From NCBI GenBank assembly GCA_032622095.1, contig CP136066.1, positions 182,750,716 through 182,814,715 of the forward strand: a stretch of DNA of 64,000 nt. Direction: 5' to 3'. A program made the translations under genes and the position numbers. This DNA is from Siphonodentalium dalli. Taxonomy: Eukaryota > Mollusca > Scaphopoda > Gadilida > Siphonodentaliidae. This document shows positions 12,592 to 62,615 of the stretch, one piece after another (the stretch's first letter is position 1; each line of letters opens with the position of its first letter). The notes below the pieces were generated by a model. The model did not search any database. It saw nothing but the letters and a program-made list of their open reading frames with translations, and had not been told where the DNA came from.

Positions 12592-12660
12592 GCCAATGCA
12601 TTCTCTTATATATGCGAGGCGACCTAGGGTCGACTCGTATATATAAGAAAATGCATTGGC
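12592..12660. repeat. Hairpin module 2
   Basis: This is a second copy of the 33-bp arm palindrome, with CTAGG-type centre variation and a few arm substitutions. Confidence 0.93.
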
Positions 12661-12879
12661 ACAGGGTAAACAAAATCCCGACTTACGACTGGATTTGATA
12701 TGGCGGGTCACATATGGTACATAATTTTTGAGTGAATTTAGTGATACAGTAGTGAGCCACATCAGAATGTTAGAATAGTTGGTAAGTATGTACTTCAACA
12801 TGTTGCCGTCCCAGCTCATAATTATTATTTACAACAAAGTTACTGAAATAGCAAGTGGTACAAGTATTTTGAGACGTAT

Positions 12880-13980
12880 TCGACAAAAACTAGGTATATA
12901 TGTGAGTTGAGGCAATGATACGAATCTTCATCGATGTTACCTATATAAATTATAATGCAATAATTTGAAAAATGATATCTTTCATCAGAAATACATAATT
13001 TGCCCATTGCGGTAATATGTGTATACATGGGAAAAATTGTGTCATTCGTCAGATTGTCAGGTTTTACCTATATCGGAAATAAGGCAGATTAAATGGTCAT
13101 GATGCATTCCAGTGATAACGGGCAATTACACCCATAAATATATATATACATGTGCTATTGTGCACTTATGTCACGGAGATACTGATAGTGCATTTACACA
13201 CATGTATGCCCATATAAGTATATTAAAGTGCATTTGTATTACCAAGGTTATGCATGTGATACAATAATCATGTAATCTACATCAGAATGACAAAATTTGT
13301 ACTTATCAATCATAGATATATATAAAATGCATGTGGAAATTGTGATAGAATGACAGATATTACCCAAATTAATAATAATGCGTGGCGAATGGTGGTACCT
13401 GTAGCGCATGTCCAATAATTATGTAGATGGAAGAAATGCATCTTGAATAAATATACATACCTCTGAGAGACAGTGCACTTGAATATACATGCATATTTAT
13501 GTAAATTGTAATGTAACAGTAGTACTAGTTGAGTATCATCTTCTGTTACTGTCTCGACTCATAATTATTACTTACGCAGAAAAAAATGTTTAAAGCAAGA
13601 CTTAGTAGGTTAAGTATTTAAAACTAGATAGTCAAGAAATTCCGGAAATGCATGTAACTCGGTTGGGATAACAATGTCATTATCAAGGTTATGTACATGG
13701 TGCGATATTAAGGGAAAATGTATCTTTCATCATATTGACAGTATTTACCCATGGTGGTGATAATTGTCTGGAGAAATGTTGTTGGTCATTAGATTGGTAG
13801 GATTTATATTCAATGGTAATAATACATGGTAAGATAACTTGATGTAAACCATAGAGGTAGATATAAACTTGATAAATGTACACATGAATCTGCACGCACA
13901 TATATATAAATGTATGCATATACATGTACATACACATATGTATGTGTATATGTATTAAGTGTACCTCTGGGGAATATAAT
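12880..13980. repeat. Degenerate recurring motif region
   Basis: Loosely similar stretches (TCATNAGA-TG-CAG-TTTACCCA-GGTAATAAT) recur near 12960, 13050, 13350, 13730 and 13790. The rest is AT-rich simple sequence. It is probably a decayed tandem repeat. The unit length is not clear by eye. Confidence 0.4.
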
Positions 13981-14129
13981 TGTGAGTTTAATAACATGTG
14001 TGTAGCCAGTTTACCCGAATGGAGCCCTCGTTTAGCAGGAAAAAGGGAAATAATAGGAAACAAATTGGATTATATTCTGCTATGAGTGGCACTGGTTGGG
14101 ACCAACAGAGATTTCATATATTTTGGCTA

Positions 14130-14923
14130 AGTTCGTGGTTAGCCGCTACCGACCTCGTTGATGGCTGTTGCTCGAATTTGACCAGACAGTGGCTTTGTGA
14201 CGTCGATCATGTGTCTGCGGCCATCATTGATAGTCTTGAAAAATATTTTTCCATTTACGGACCAATAGAACTCAACATTTTTGTCCAGCTTAAAGGTACT
14301 CAGTGATTTCATAATACCCTGTCTCTTAAGTGTTAGGTCTTCACAGACGAGGACAGGTGACGATCCTTTCAGAAACCTTTGCTTTTGAATATTTCATCTT
14401 TCACTGGGAAATATGTAAAGCGAACGATTATGTTGATAAGTGATTTTTGAACCAAAGCGAATAACATCGAGGTAGGGTTCATCACTTGTTGAGTTTGAGG
14501 CGGTTTCATCACGTGTTGATTGATTGTCCTGGTGACGGGTATTGTAAGTGTACTCGCTGGACTTTCCGAGGGGGTGTGAATTTACTACGTCTATAGGAAG
14601 AACATCGATTGACAATTTTTTCTTGCAAAATTGCCTCACCATATTATTGGTGGTGGGGAGTTTATATATGTCTACCACACCGCTTTTTATGGGGAAATTG
14701 ATCAATCGAAAACTTATCTGTCGCCCGTGTTGTTCGGCATCTTCGATTTCGTCCTCAGTTGATTTTTGGCCGGCTTCGAGAGTTTTTATTTTTTGGATCA
14801 ACTGTTTGTTTAGTGTTTTGAGTTGGTCCACACCAGTCTGTAATTTAGACATTGCCTCGGTGGTGAACTTCATTGCACCTATGACTGCTCTTTCAACTGT
14901 GGCAGGTAGTGTTGACAGTACAT
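14130..14923 (-). pseudogene. Retrotransposon ORF1 relic, C-terminal part
   Basis: The minus-strand open frame at 14394-14923 encodes a coiled-coil segment (KLQTGVDQLKTLNKQLIQKI) followed by an RRM-like start (GRQISFRLINFP). After a frame break near 14395 it resumes with CEDLTLKRQGIMKSL and a segment ending FYWSVNGKIFFK. Coiled coil plus RRM-like fold plus this 'edLT..r..im..W..nGkIf' tail is typical of LINE-type ORF1 nucleic-acid-binding proteins in invertebrates (family knowledge). Its N-terminus lies across an insertion at 17926-18091. The two pieces join in frame once the TIR element and one copy of CCTG are removed. The matching RT is not in this window. Confidence 0.68.
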
Positions 14924-14927
14924 CCTG

Positions 14928-17925
14928 GGGTCAATGCTATGAAACTTTTTCTTTGTAAGAATCTACAATTGTTTGTAAGAAATAACAATTTATCATTCCG
15001 CCAATACTATGAACCTACGATTACAAACATAAATCACAAATAGTACGTGTTCTTTGTATTTACAAATATCTCCAATCACAAAGAATGTTCGAGTACTATG
15101 AAACATAATTTTTCGCACCCTTAACCCGGATAATATATATATCTATGATACGCAGGGACGTGGCGACAAGGGGTCGATTCACCCCCTCGTGAAAATATTT
15201 TGTCAGCTGGAAATTTCAAGTACAACCCACAGGGACGTCGCGACAAGGGGGTTGGGTTATGTTTCTCGCTCCAAACATTTTATCAACACGTTCAACAGCT
15301 GGAAATTTGATACCTGAATCAACATGAATTGGAAATTTTACAACAACAATAGGTTGAACTTGTTCTGTTATTTTGTTTTTTCCAACAATTTATTAGGGGG
15401 TATGTTTTGTTTTAGACCAACATTTGCATATTTACCTCCTTTGGTCAAAAGTTTGGATTGAAATGGCCTATATTTAGAAATTGTCAAACCTTATGGGGTG
15501 TCAGCTTGGATGTGATGTAGCAGTATGTGTTCCGTGTAACTACTGAAATTACCCAATTTATTGAAAGTTACAACGTTAAGAACTTGTCTAGAATGTCTAT
15601 ATAGGGTGTCAAACATAAAATGTCGATTTTCACATCCTTAAACCAGAGCATATAACCATCTGATTCGCAGGGATGTAGCCCCCTTATGAAAATGTGTTAT
15701 CAATGGCAATCTCATAAACAGGGACATGGCGATAGTGGTCTTGAGAACACGATGTCTGGCACGTTACAGCTGTTCAGAATAGGATGGGCGAGTGGCCGCC
15801 AAATCGTATGAGTCACAACATCTCTGACAAAAGTTAGTGATTAATACAAATAGTGAGTGATACTTGCGGATTATAGCCAACATTAGCATGTAACATGTAC
15901 TTACCATAATCAATGATATATCCAAGAATGGATAAAAATGACGCGTGTTCCCAATGTGAGTATGATTTTTCGCTCAAGAATGCATAGCGAGGTAAATGAT
16001 ACTCATGTTCATGGGCGGATTATCCTTTGAGTTTCAATCGTCGACGCAAATGCATTTGGTCACGGTAAAGACACGAATACGAAGATGCAAGCACAGTTTT
16101 CATAAATGACTAGAGCATAAATGCAGTGACGTGGCACGGTGCTCTTTTTTTTTCGAAACGTCGATATCCAACTGTATCCCCACCCCTCAATTATAAACAA
16201 TTATAAAATTGTTTACCCCGGTTGGCTTCTGATTTTCAAGCTGTAACAGTAAGTTGTGCACCCCCGCCCCTTGGATTGGACATATTGACTAAATATGACT
16301 AACTTAGTTTTAGTCACAAACGTTATGAGTAACTTTGGTCAATTATTGGAATTATTTGCACATAATTCAGCAACTTTAATTTACGCCTTCCATGGCAATT
16401 GACTAAGAAAATTCCACATTTCTTAGTCGTTATGACTAACATCACCCTAGTAATTTTGATTAATGTTATGCCTCAGTCATGTTGGCTGAACTAAGTCAGT
16501 CATCCTGAGGAAAAACGTTTGACTAACATATGTTAGTCATATTGACTAAATTTTGTTATCAGCGTAGAAAAATTCAAATACTTTCCTCTTGATATACGAT
16601 TCCATCGTTATGTGGAATTTATAGGCATTTTTTTTTTCAAAGGGTGCATATGGAAATTATAGGATGGACACCCCGTCGCCAAACTGACCCCATATAGCCA
16701 CGTCCCTATCTAGATATATTATAAGATATCGGAGCAGTTTGAAATTATAAAATGACACTCCTATTGGTTTGGTTTGGTTTATTAGGGTTTATCGTCGTTC
16801 TAGCCGCTAGGCCACACACGCCGTTGTCAATTTTACGGGTGGAGGAAAGACCACGCAGAGGCTTGATTTCACCGAGAAATCGTCCCACTGCGTGTAGAAA
16901 CCATCGACCCCCGGAAAGAAACTGACAAACTTGCCCAGATACACGATTCCGGTCACCCTCCATATGACGGGGTTAGAACCAGCTTCGTCAGCGCTGGACG
17001 GCCTGTAACGGTGTAATGCACCTGGCATTCTACCGACTGGCACTCTACCGCACCACTCCTATAACCGAGACCATTAGCCCGTCCCTGCTTCGATACACCC
17101 CCTCCCGATAAAATGGAGCCACGTTACTGCCTCGATGTGTTATGATAAGAGTAGCGGTTCAGTTTGAAATAATAGGATGGTCACAATATATATAATGCTA
17201 TACCATCAAAATAATATTTTATTTTCACAAACTGAATGGTTGTAAATTTGTAATTTGTAAAAACAATGATACCAAATTGTTTGTAGTACTCGTTATTACA
17301 CTGACTTGTACTTACATACACACACTACACACGAACCGTTTAATTGTTAACTTGCGCAGACAAGTGGTCATCAACTTAGCAATCCGTGAACCGATTGGAT
17401 AGCTCTGATAAGCGTTCACCTCTCAACTTATAATTGGTTATTTCTTTTGTAATTTTGGCCCGCCGTGATTCAATATATTGTTAACCACTCACAGGCAAAG
17501 GTTTGTCCGTAAGCAATCTACAATAATCAACAGTAGATCTTTGTGAAATTTGCGAGATTTTGTTAGCTCATCGTTTCATAGTACCGGCGTTCTCACTAAT
17601 CACAATATGATAGCACGCATTGTAACTTCCCCATATAAATTGTTGTCAGTTATTTTAGCTCTATATACATGTCCGTCTAATTTGAACTGGTATTCAGATA
17701 ACACTGATAACAGGTGCATGGGAGCAGAGTGGAGAGTTAGTTTTTTCTAAGTTTTACAGCTGCCTTTTAGGGGTTTCACCTCTCGCCCAGTCTAATGTAT
17801 TACAATAATACGGCTAAATTTTCCCTGTACTATGAAACCACTGTGATAGTTAACACAAATTTGTAATTACAAATTAATAAATACAATTTGTATTTACAGG
17901 TATAAAATTGTTCATAGTATTGACC
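14928..17925. mobile_element. 2998-bp TIR element inserted in an ORF1 relic
   Basis: Its ends are inverted (GGGTCAATGCTATGAA on the left, TTCATAGTATTGACC on the right). CCTG is duplicated at 14924-14927 and 17926-17929. Excising the element restores a continuous reading frame (AGDKKAVQ joined to DVLSTLPATV), which fixes the boundaries precisely. No transposase was recognised, so it is probably non-autonomous. Internal 'cagggacgtggcgacaaggg' motifs repeat near 15154 and 15230. A SINE-like insert lies at 16768-17066. Confidence 0.82.
16768..17066 (-). mobile_element. tRNA-derived SINE-like element
   Basis: On the minus strand there is an A-box-like stretch (TAGAGTGCCAGTCGGTAGAATG), then a B-box-like GGTTCTAACCCC. 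The 3' end reads GCGGCTAGAACGACGATAAA and continues into a repeated AAACC tail. This is the layout of a tRNA-headed SINE with a LINE-like tail. Boundaries are approximate. Confidence 0.55.
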
Positions 17926-18091
17926 CCTGCACAGCTTTTTTGTCACCTGCATTTACCAATTTTACCAGATCACATTGGATTACCTTAGTCACATTTTCTT
18001 CACCTTTTGGAAGCAGTGCATCGTGACAACGTTCCATGAATGATTCCGAGTTAATGGCTGCAGCGACCGCTGTGTCGACTAACTCAGCCAT
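17926..18091 (-). pseudogene. Retrotransposon ORF1 relic, N-terminal part
   Basis: It starts at an ATG at 18091 and encodes MAELVDTAVAAAINSESFME through to GDKKAVQ, where the TIR element interrupts it. The frame continues at 14923. No domain can be named in this short piece on its own. The assignment rests on the in-frame junction. Confidence 0.65.
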
Positions 18092-19382
18092 TGGTGGTGA
18101 TTTTTTTGGGTAGACTCTTTTGTGTTTGATTTAAGCTGTTTTCTCTGGGATGCAGATAACACTTGGTCGCTATCATGGATGCAGGACTTCGGCACCTGGA
18201 CGTGTCGGCACCTGGTTTTCGGACGTTTCGGCACTTCATTGGAGATGTTTCGGCACATGGTTTATTTATTACTTGCACATGATTAGAATGAAGTCGAACA
18301 TATTTGGAGTTCCAAACCGTCCAATAAGGCGAACAGGTGTAGGTCAAACTGGTTGATTATGCCAAACCAGTAGACATAACACAAACTTTCATTGGAATGT
18401 GGGTTACATGAGTTGGTGATGTGTTCAATTTTGTTTTTGGAAACATTGGCCAATTGTATGACATTTCATGTTGCTGTCGTGGAGAGTCCTGTTCAGGAGC
18501 TTGACGAGGTGTTTCAGAATGTACTTTTTGTCAGCATGGATGGAAAGCAATCGCCAGATAAACCACACTGGCAAAGGGTTGTTTTACGCATGCATGCAGG
18601 GTGCGGGGCATTCGTTCGACAGCACCGCTGTTTGTCGGGATTAGCGGTATACAGATCTCACAACCGATCTAACTAGATGTTTCCAAACAGTTTCAGTAGG
18701 AAACAACCCAGACTGCTAACATTGTCTATGTATGATAAGTTATACTCCTTCAGAATTTCACAGATCTCTCTGACAAATCCTCATGTCTCCACTTGAAACA
18801 AATTGTTAAGGTAGAATTTATTGATAAATGCACTTTGTGCTTTATGGGTAAAAGACCCAGGAAACTGAGAGAAAGACAGACGCTAGCTCTTGATGGTGGG
18901 CCTTGAACGTGCTTTATACAAGTACGAAACGCTCTCTCAATTTCGAGGACAATGTTGTCACTAGAGTCTTATATAATGAATATGTGTGCAACCTGCTACA
19001 GCTTCATATACAGTTTGTTTCTGTTTGTATTTTGGATAATAATCGCATGAGACTGACCTTTAGTTTTGTACAGCACATTAAACACAATACATTAACCCGT
19101 TATTGTCCTTGCTTCTACTCTCAAATAGCGGGGTCGTTCTATATGTTCCTTGCATGTTGCCATATTAGTAGTATTACTACAGATAGTATCATCCTATATG
19201 TATGAGTGAAATATTGATTCACATGAATATTAAATCTCATCTAATTGAACAACACTGGGTTAAAATGTTTCGTGACCTGAAGGAATCTATAAATCGTCAA
19301 GAGTAACTTTATATAGTAACATAAAGCGTCATTCCAGTATTAGTCGCTAACTTATTTTCTACCACAACATCTCATACCAGCA
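18092..19382. other. Intergenic, nothing recognised
   Basis: There is a short GTTTCGGCAC-like repetition at 18185-18260. Open frames of 87-100 codons occur here without recognisable motifs and are not called. Confidence 0.45.
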
Positions 19383-19500
19383 TTGGTGAAATTTAGGACA
19401 GCAAACCATAGACTGCCAAACGAGCTTCGAAGATTGCGAAAACACGAGAGTTTACTATGTAAAATGTGCGGTTCGGAAACATGCGATGATTATCATATTT
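19383..19500 (+). pseudogene. LINE ORF2 C-terminal fragment
   Basis: The peptide KFRTANHRLPNELRRLRKHE followed by CKMCGSETCDDYHIFF matches the end of many LINE ORF2 proteins. These carry an 'R.snH.Lp.E.gR' segment and then a CxxC...H zinc motif. Nothing upstream extends it, so it is a short, dead, 5'-truncated remnant. Confidence 0.6.
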
Positions 19501-20092
19501 TTTTTATATTTTTTGCTATTGAAAATATATCAATATTGAAGAACGTTAGTATTTATTTGAAACATGTTTTTTTTATAGAATACAACTAAGATAGTAGATC
19601 TATAGAGATATCACTGTGAATTTATATGCACACATTTCTGTATACATATATATACACGTGTGTATATATATGTATACAGTACACATATGATATATTTATA
19701 TTTATATTTTATAAGTATTACATACAATTTATTATTTATGAACATGAAACTCTGATGAAAATATTATTCATACCAATGTACAGAGTGTATATATGTTATC
19801 ATGAATGTTCCACATTAATTTGTGGCTTTTCGCATTAAACTCATTCACAGTAATACTGATTCACAGCTTGTATGGTTGCTCCACTACATGTCATGTGCAA
19901 TCATATTATACCTTAAGTAGTTAACAACAGACCCACATTACATGTATGACTGTATGTTTATACAGAATTGAACACACATACGGTATCTGTTCCTCGACCT
20001 ACTTCTCCATCATAATCGGGGCGGATGCTAAATACTTTGTCAATTTATGACATTCAATTGAAGAACTGTTTATATGTTGTGTAGCTCTGACA
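19501..20092. other. Upstream region of the sulfotransferase gene
   Basis: This AT-rich sequence has microsatellite-like TATA runs (19640-19690). It should include the 5' UTR and possibly the promoter of the gene starting at 20093. I cannot place a transcription start. Confidence 0.4.
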
Positions 20093-56507
<36,415 letters not shown>

Positions 56508-56604
56508 CAGCTGATCATACAATAATCGATTGCATGAATGAGAGCTGATCCAGAGTAGATGATGGCATGAATCTCTGCTCAAGAAACGCCCGAAAAGATA
56601 ATAT

Positions 56605-56880
56605 GTGACCCGCAATATCAAATCCGGTCGTAAGTCGGGATTTTTTTTACCCTGTGCCAATGCATTCTCTTATATATGCGAGCCGACCATAGGTCGCCTC
56701 GCATATATAAGAGAATGCATTGGCCTAACAATTTTTTACAATTTTAATAATTTGTTCTTGTATTCTTTAACAATTTTATAATTTCACCCAAACAGAGCCC
56801 CAGACAAACATGAGCAGACGACACTCTTCTATGTGCTTCTATATATGTGTGGGGCTCCCTGAAGGGTAATGGCGGGTCAC
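56605..56880. mobile_element. MITE, short derivative of the 12251-12711 family
   Basis: Ends GTGACCCGCAATATCAAATC and GGCGGGTCAC, flanked by ATAT (56601-56604, 56881-56884). One hairpin (56656-56724) is kept and the other lost. The centre (GGGGCTCCCT, CAGACAAACATGAGCAGACG) is in reverse orientation to the first copy. It lies 97 bases after the SULT stop, so it may be in the 3' UTR. Confidence 0.85.
56656..56724. repeat. Hairpin module 5
   Basis: 33-bp arms, centre CCGACC-ATA-GGTCGCC, one mismatch in the arm. Same module as at 12302. Confidence 0.95.
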
Positions 56881-56884
56881 ATAT

Positions 56885-57748
56885 TCCACCCGTTCATAGT
56901 ATGGGAACTTATTGATGTTCTTACCTGTTCTGGTACGAAACTTGATAACATGGAACAAACAACGCATGGAATATATATATATATATATCATTTGTTAATG
57001 ATTCAACTGATGACAATTCCAATGACAATGTTAACCAATGTAGGACAATATTGTTTTCTTAAATTACATGCAGTTTTTATATATAGCTGTTAGACAATAA
57101 ATATGATGATGATGACTGGCCACGGGGAGGGACCAGGACACAATCTTTCCAAGTGTTGGACATTTCCAACATTACAACCGCCCCTATGATAAGGTTGGAA
57201 AATTTCCAGCCGATGGCCATTCCAGTCCAAAATTTTGATAAAAAGTAGGAAATTATGCAAATATTGGTTCGAAAACAATAACCCCCCCCCCCCCCACCCC
57301 AAATAAAATGTTTGAAAATCAAACTACAAGATCATTTTTAATCTATTGTTGGTTTGGAAATTACAACTAATGTTGTGTCAGGTATGAAATATCCAACCGT
57401 TGAACAAGTTGCCACGTCCCTATCCGTGTTCAATATTCGAAATACACGGGTTGAAATGACAACGAAAACATTCGCCAAGCCCGAGTAACAATTAATCAAA
57501 ACTGATTTGCCTGTCGCAATATATGGGCGTTGACCGTGACGTGTAGCGGTCACGATTTTTGCTCACACGAACTAATACCGTTTCCTTTCTGTGTGCATTT
57601 CTATATCAACCCGTTTACACTAGTCTGCGTGTAGATCTGTGTACATTTATATAGCAATCAAATTCACAAAACGGTAATGGTCATATGCCACTATAATAGT
57701 GGAATACCACTATAATAGTGAAATTCAGGATGTGCCTGACCTGGTTAA
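56885..57748. other. 3' flank of the sulfotransferase gene
   Basis: AATAAA occurs at 57096-57101 and is a possible poly(A) signal. A poly-C run lies near 57280-57295. No gene recognised. Confidence 0.4.
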
Positions 57749-58105
57749 GTGCGAATTCTTTATACAGTACAGTCTCCCGTTAATAACGTACTTCACAGTA
57801 GGGTCGGGGAGGGGTGTGTCACAGGCCAGCTAGAGATTGCATAATGTTTGTGACTTCTAAGGTACACACGTTAAGTGCGAATTCTTTATACTGTACAGTT
57901 TCCCGTTAATAATCTATTTCACAGTAGTGTCGGGGGGGGGGTGTCCCATGCCAGCTCGAGATTGCATAATGTTTGTGACTTCTAAAGTACACATGTAAAA
58001 GTGCGAATTCTTTATACAGTACAGTCTCCCGTTAATAATCCATTTCACATTAGGGTCGCGGTTTGTCCCAGGCCAGCTCGAGATTGCATGGTGTTTGTGC
58101 CTTTT
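57749..58105. repeat. 126-bp tandem repeat, about 2.8 units
   Basis: Units start GTGCGAATTCTTTATAC at 57749, 57875 and 58001. Each contains CAGTCTCCCGTTAATAA and GAGATTGCATAATGTTTGTG. It has no counterpart seen in the opposite arm. Confidence 0.93.
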
Positions 58106-58139
58106 TTGAGCTGATATCACAAAGTCACCTAAATCATGA

Positions 58140-59020
58140 TTTCTCGAGTTGGCACAAACATGTACAAATACTGTGAAATACAGTTCTTACTTGTTGCTGT
58201 TTTTGATCAGATAGACATTGGTTATAATGTTGAAAACATACCCAAAAGGGAGGTTATGTCATAAATCTCAGATGTCACCATTTAAAGTCTGAACAAGAAG
58301 CTTCACAATGGAAGTGTGACAGTTTCACGTAAATTGCCTATTTTTCGGACTTGGAAGCTAGTTCTGCTATCAGCGATTATATAATATAGCAGAAATAGCC
58401 TGTATATATATGACTTAGCCGTACAGGTCTGTGATGGATAGTAGGAACAATAATAAAACCTTTAAGAGTTAAGAACTGTTCAAAATTGAATATATATATA
58501 TATATATATATGGTAGGAAATTTCCGTGCACCAACTTTTCGCCTTAGAGGCCAAACTTTTAAAATGTTTACTCCCCCGGCGGACGATTTCTCGTTTCCCG
58601 CTTTTCGCCTAAGAGGCAAACATCTCAGACGCGTTTCTCGCGAGGGCGCCGTACGTACCACAGACGGCCTGTTGGCGCCACTTTGAATAGATTTTAACTC
58701 TTAAAGGTTTTATTATTTTTCACAGGCATATATATATACATGCTACATGTATTTCTTGTATCAGAGATTATATAATTGCTGCTAGCAGAACTAGCTTCCA
58801 AGTCCGAACAATAGGCAATTCACGTGAAACAGTCACACTCGCATTGTGAAGCTTATTGCTCAGACTTTAAGTGGTGAAATCTGAAATTTATGACATAACA
58901 TATCCCTTTGGGTCTGTTTTCTTTGCCGCAGTCTCAACATTATAACCAATGTTATCCCTCTGAGTGTGTTGTCTATCTGATCAAGAACAGCAACAAGTAA
59001 GATGTATTTCTTGTTTCAAT
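58140..59020. repeat. Core of the large inverted duplication
   Basis: Left arm about 58140-58472 is inverted at about 58694-59020. Matching stretches include AATAATAAAACCTTTAAGAG with its inverse, TTGGAAGCTAGTTCTGCTA and its inverse, and TGATCAGATAGACA and its inverse. Midpoint 58583. The spacer (58475-58693) holds a (TA)n run and a GC-rich block with repeated CTTTTCGCCT-AGAGGC. The midpoint of the two SULT stops is within 100 bases of this centre. Confidence 0.88.
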
Positions 59021-59164
59021 TAAACTTATCCAGATATAACCGAAACGTTTGAAGTATTCTAACTGTTCGGTTATAACTCATAACCTTAATGTAAATTGTT
59101 CAAGTCATTTCATATAATTTAATCCCAGTGTTGGTCACAAGTCTTGAAATTGTGCGTCTCTCAT

Positions 59165-59520
59165 TTGCAGAATGAGGTCCCCAGAGTGGCTAGCATCACC
59201 AAATTCACCCTCTGATGACCTCGTTCTACTTAGGTCTCATCATCTGGGAAGTATTTATGGTATCAAATAGCTTTGTTTTATTTACGATGTCCTTCTCTTC
59301 AGTTTCTATATCCCCTAATTTGCAAAATTTAATAAGCAAATCGAGGTGACTTGTGGGTGAAATTTCAACTGGGGAACTTCAAGCTGATCCTAGGTCTCTC
59401 ATATTAGTCGAGGCCTAAGTAGAATGAGGTTCTCATATGGTGATTTGGTGACTCTTGCCAGCTATGCGGTATTGTGTCATGTAATTCACCCTATGGGGGA
59501 ACTCGTTCTGCAAATGAAAG
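59165..59520. repeat. Palindromic repeats, AGGTCC family
   Basis: AATGAGGTCCCCAGAG-GGCTAGCATCACCAAATTC and related halves at 59165-59235 and 59405-59520 match the palindromes at 21107-21560. Confidence 0.7.
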
Positions 59521-60467
59521 ACACATTATTTCAAGGCTTGATCGGTCAAAAACGTCCAATTTCCAAATATATTTCCATACAAATATATAAGTTCATTGCG
59601 AGCAGCAATTATATTTCGGCAACAAACACCTGCCAATCACGTCAGTTGGAGAGAATCATTATTTTAAGTTTGTTATTGGTTAGATAGATAGATAGATATA
59701 TAATTTTTAATGGATAATTGATGCATATCATGTAGACAGGTAAGCATAAGCACATATACAAAAGAGCAATACAGAGTGTGCCATTCATATATTATATATA
59801 TAACAAATATAGATATATAAATATAACAGGAAGGCATCTTGGCCGTTCTGCAGAGGGAAAAATAGTGAATTAACATAGCTTCGTATTAACTTCTAAATAA
59901 ATACTCCTACCTTATGGAAACATGTTAATCAACCCGTGCTATCCCCACTCCCTGAACATGACTGTCAAGTTGCTTTAAGAGATACTAGTAAGATAACTTG
60001 AGATAAATAAGGGCAAAATAAAACAAATGTCTGGTTTGGGTTACATGTCAGAAAATTAGGGTCGGTAGGTAGGCTAAAAATGTATTTTATTTTTATTTTG
60101 ACATATTCTTATGGCGTTTCGTATCTTCTGCAAGATTTTGATGCATTAATTTTGAATATATTTGTATAAAATGTAATAAAAACAATGCTTTGACAGATAA
60201 CAACTCATTCTGAGACATTGAACATTATTATTATTATTTTTTTTATAAAACAATTTCAAAAACATCTTTCAAAAACCATGAAAACATCTTTAGGATAGGG
60301 GGTTTGAAATAGGGTAGGTAGGGAAACCCAAACCAAAAGTATCTTTTTCTTTGGCCTAAGACAATGTATGGTAGAGAGGAAGTAAGAAAAGTAGAAGAGA
60401 CATACACACGTGAATATGCTCGGTCTGACAAGTCATGCCACCAAGGAGCGTATTCATACTCATGTTG
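59521..60467. other. 3' flank of the inverted sulfotransferase copy
   Basis: AT-rich with short microsatellites (GATA at 59682-59700). No gene recognised. Confidence 0.4.
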
Positions 60468-61911
<1,444 letters not shown>

Positions 61912-62089
61912 CTTTCCGGTAAAGCCCGCCCTCCTTAATTCGCTGAGGAAGCCAATCGACATCCGTTCTTGTCTTCACGTACTCTCTCATTTTGTCGATG
62001 TGACACGCATCTATCACTTTAAGAAGAAACTCATCGTCGTAACTCCTCTTAATATGAGCTGCCACCTTCTTTATAGTGCCAAGTGGGTC
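61912..62089 (-). CDS. Second sulfotransferase, exon 4 (gene partial in window)
   Basis: The minus-strand acceptor ATTGACAG|GAC and donor AAAG|GTATGA are intact. It encodes DPLGTIKKVAAHIKR through RIKEGGLYRK. Relative to the first copy it lacks one codon in the loop after KTR and has Arg for Phe before IKEGG. Reading frame and splice phases agree with the paralog, so the gene may work. Exons 1-3 should lie beyond 64000 because intron 3 homology continues to the window edge. Confidence 0.9.
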
Positions 62090-62158
62090 CTGTCAATGAT
62101 AAAATAGAATTTAACCCTTCCATGACTGGAGCTTCCTGAAAGTTTGCGTAAACCCTGA

Positions 62159-62507
62159 GCCAATGCATACTCTTATATAAGGGATACTCTTACATATAAG
62201 GGAATGCATTGGCCTAACAATATTTACCTTGACCTTGTAAGTAAGTGCATTCTGTTATATATGCGAGGCTCTCTATGTGAGACTCGCATATATAATATAA
62301 TGCATGGACCTAACAATATTTACAGTAACCTTGTAACTCAGTGAATTATGTTATATATGCGAGGTTCCATGTGTGCGACTCGCATATACATTTATAAGAG
62401 AATGCATTGGCCTAAAATATGTACCCTGACCTTGTAATCCAGTGTATTCTTTTATATACGGAAGGCTCCCTATGTGTTACTCGCAAATATAAGAGAATGC
62501 ACCGGCA
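62159..62507. repeat. Tandem array of four hairpins
   Basis: Hairpins at 62159-62213, 62243-62309, 62340-62410 and 62441-62507 share the CATTCT-TTATATATGCGAG / CTCGCATATA-AGAATGCA arms. They are separated by CCTAACAATATTTACCTTGA-CCTTGTAA spacers. Centres differ (GCTCTCTATGTGAGA, GTTCCATGTGTGC, GCTCCCTATGTGTTA). Confidence 0.88.
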
Positions 62508-62615
62508 CATGATGTTTAATGCTGCACCAGTGCATCTCCCATCATGAAAGGGTTAAATACGAGTAAGGTATCAGACCAAACTATATAGACATGTCATAGT
62601 GTTTTCAAGGAAACC

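Larger units (their letters stand above)
12251..12711. mobile_element. MITE with long TIRs and two internal hairpins
   Basis: This non-autonomous element begins GTGACCCGCCATATCAAATC and ends with the inverse of it. The inverted ends of about 60 bp run on through CAGTCGTAAGTCGGGA to ACCCTGT. ATAT flanks both sides (12247-12250 and 12712-12715) as a likely 4-bp target duplication. Inside each end sits a near-perfect hairpin (12302-12370 and 12592-12660). A shorter derivative in the opposite orientation lies at 56605-56880. It has no coding capacity. Confidence 0.88.

Noticed and set aside
62159-62507. CRISPR-like array of spaced palindromes
   Set aside because: Spacing and spacers are themselves repetitive, units diverge, and the DNA is clearly eukaryotic.
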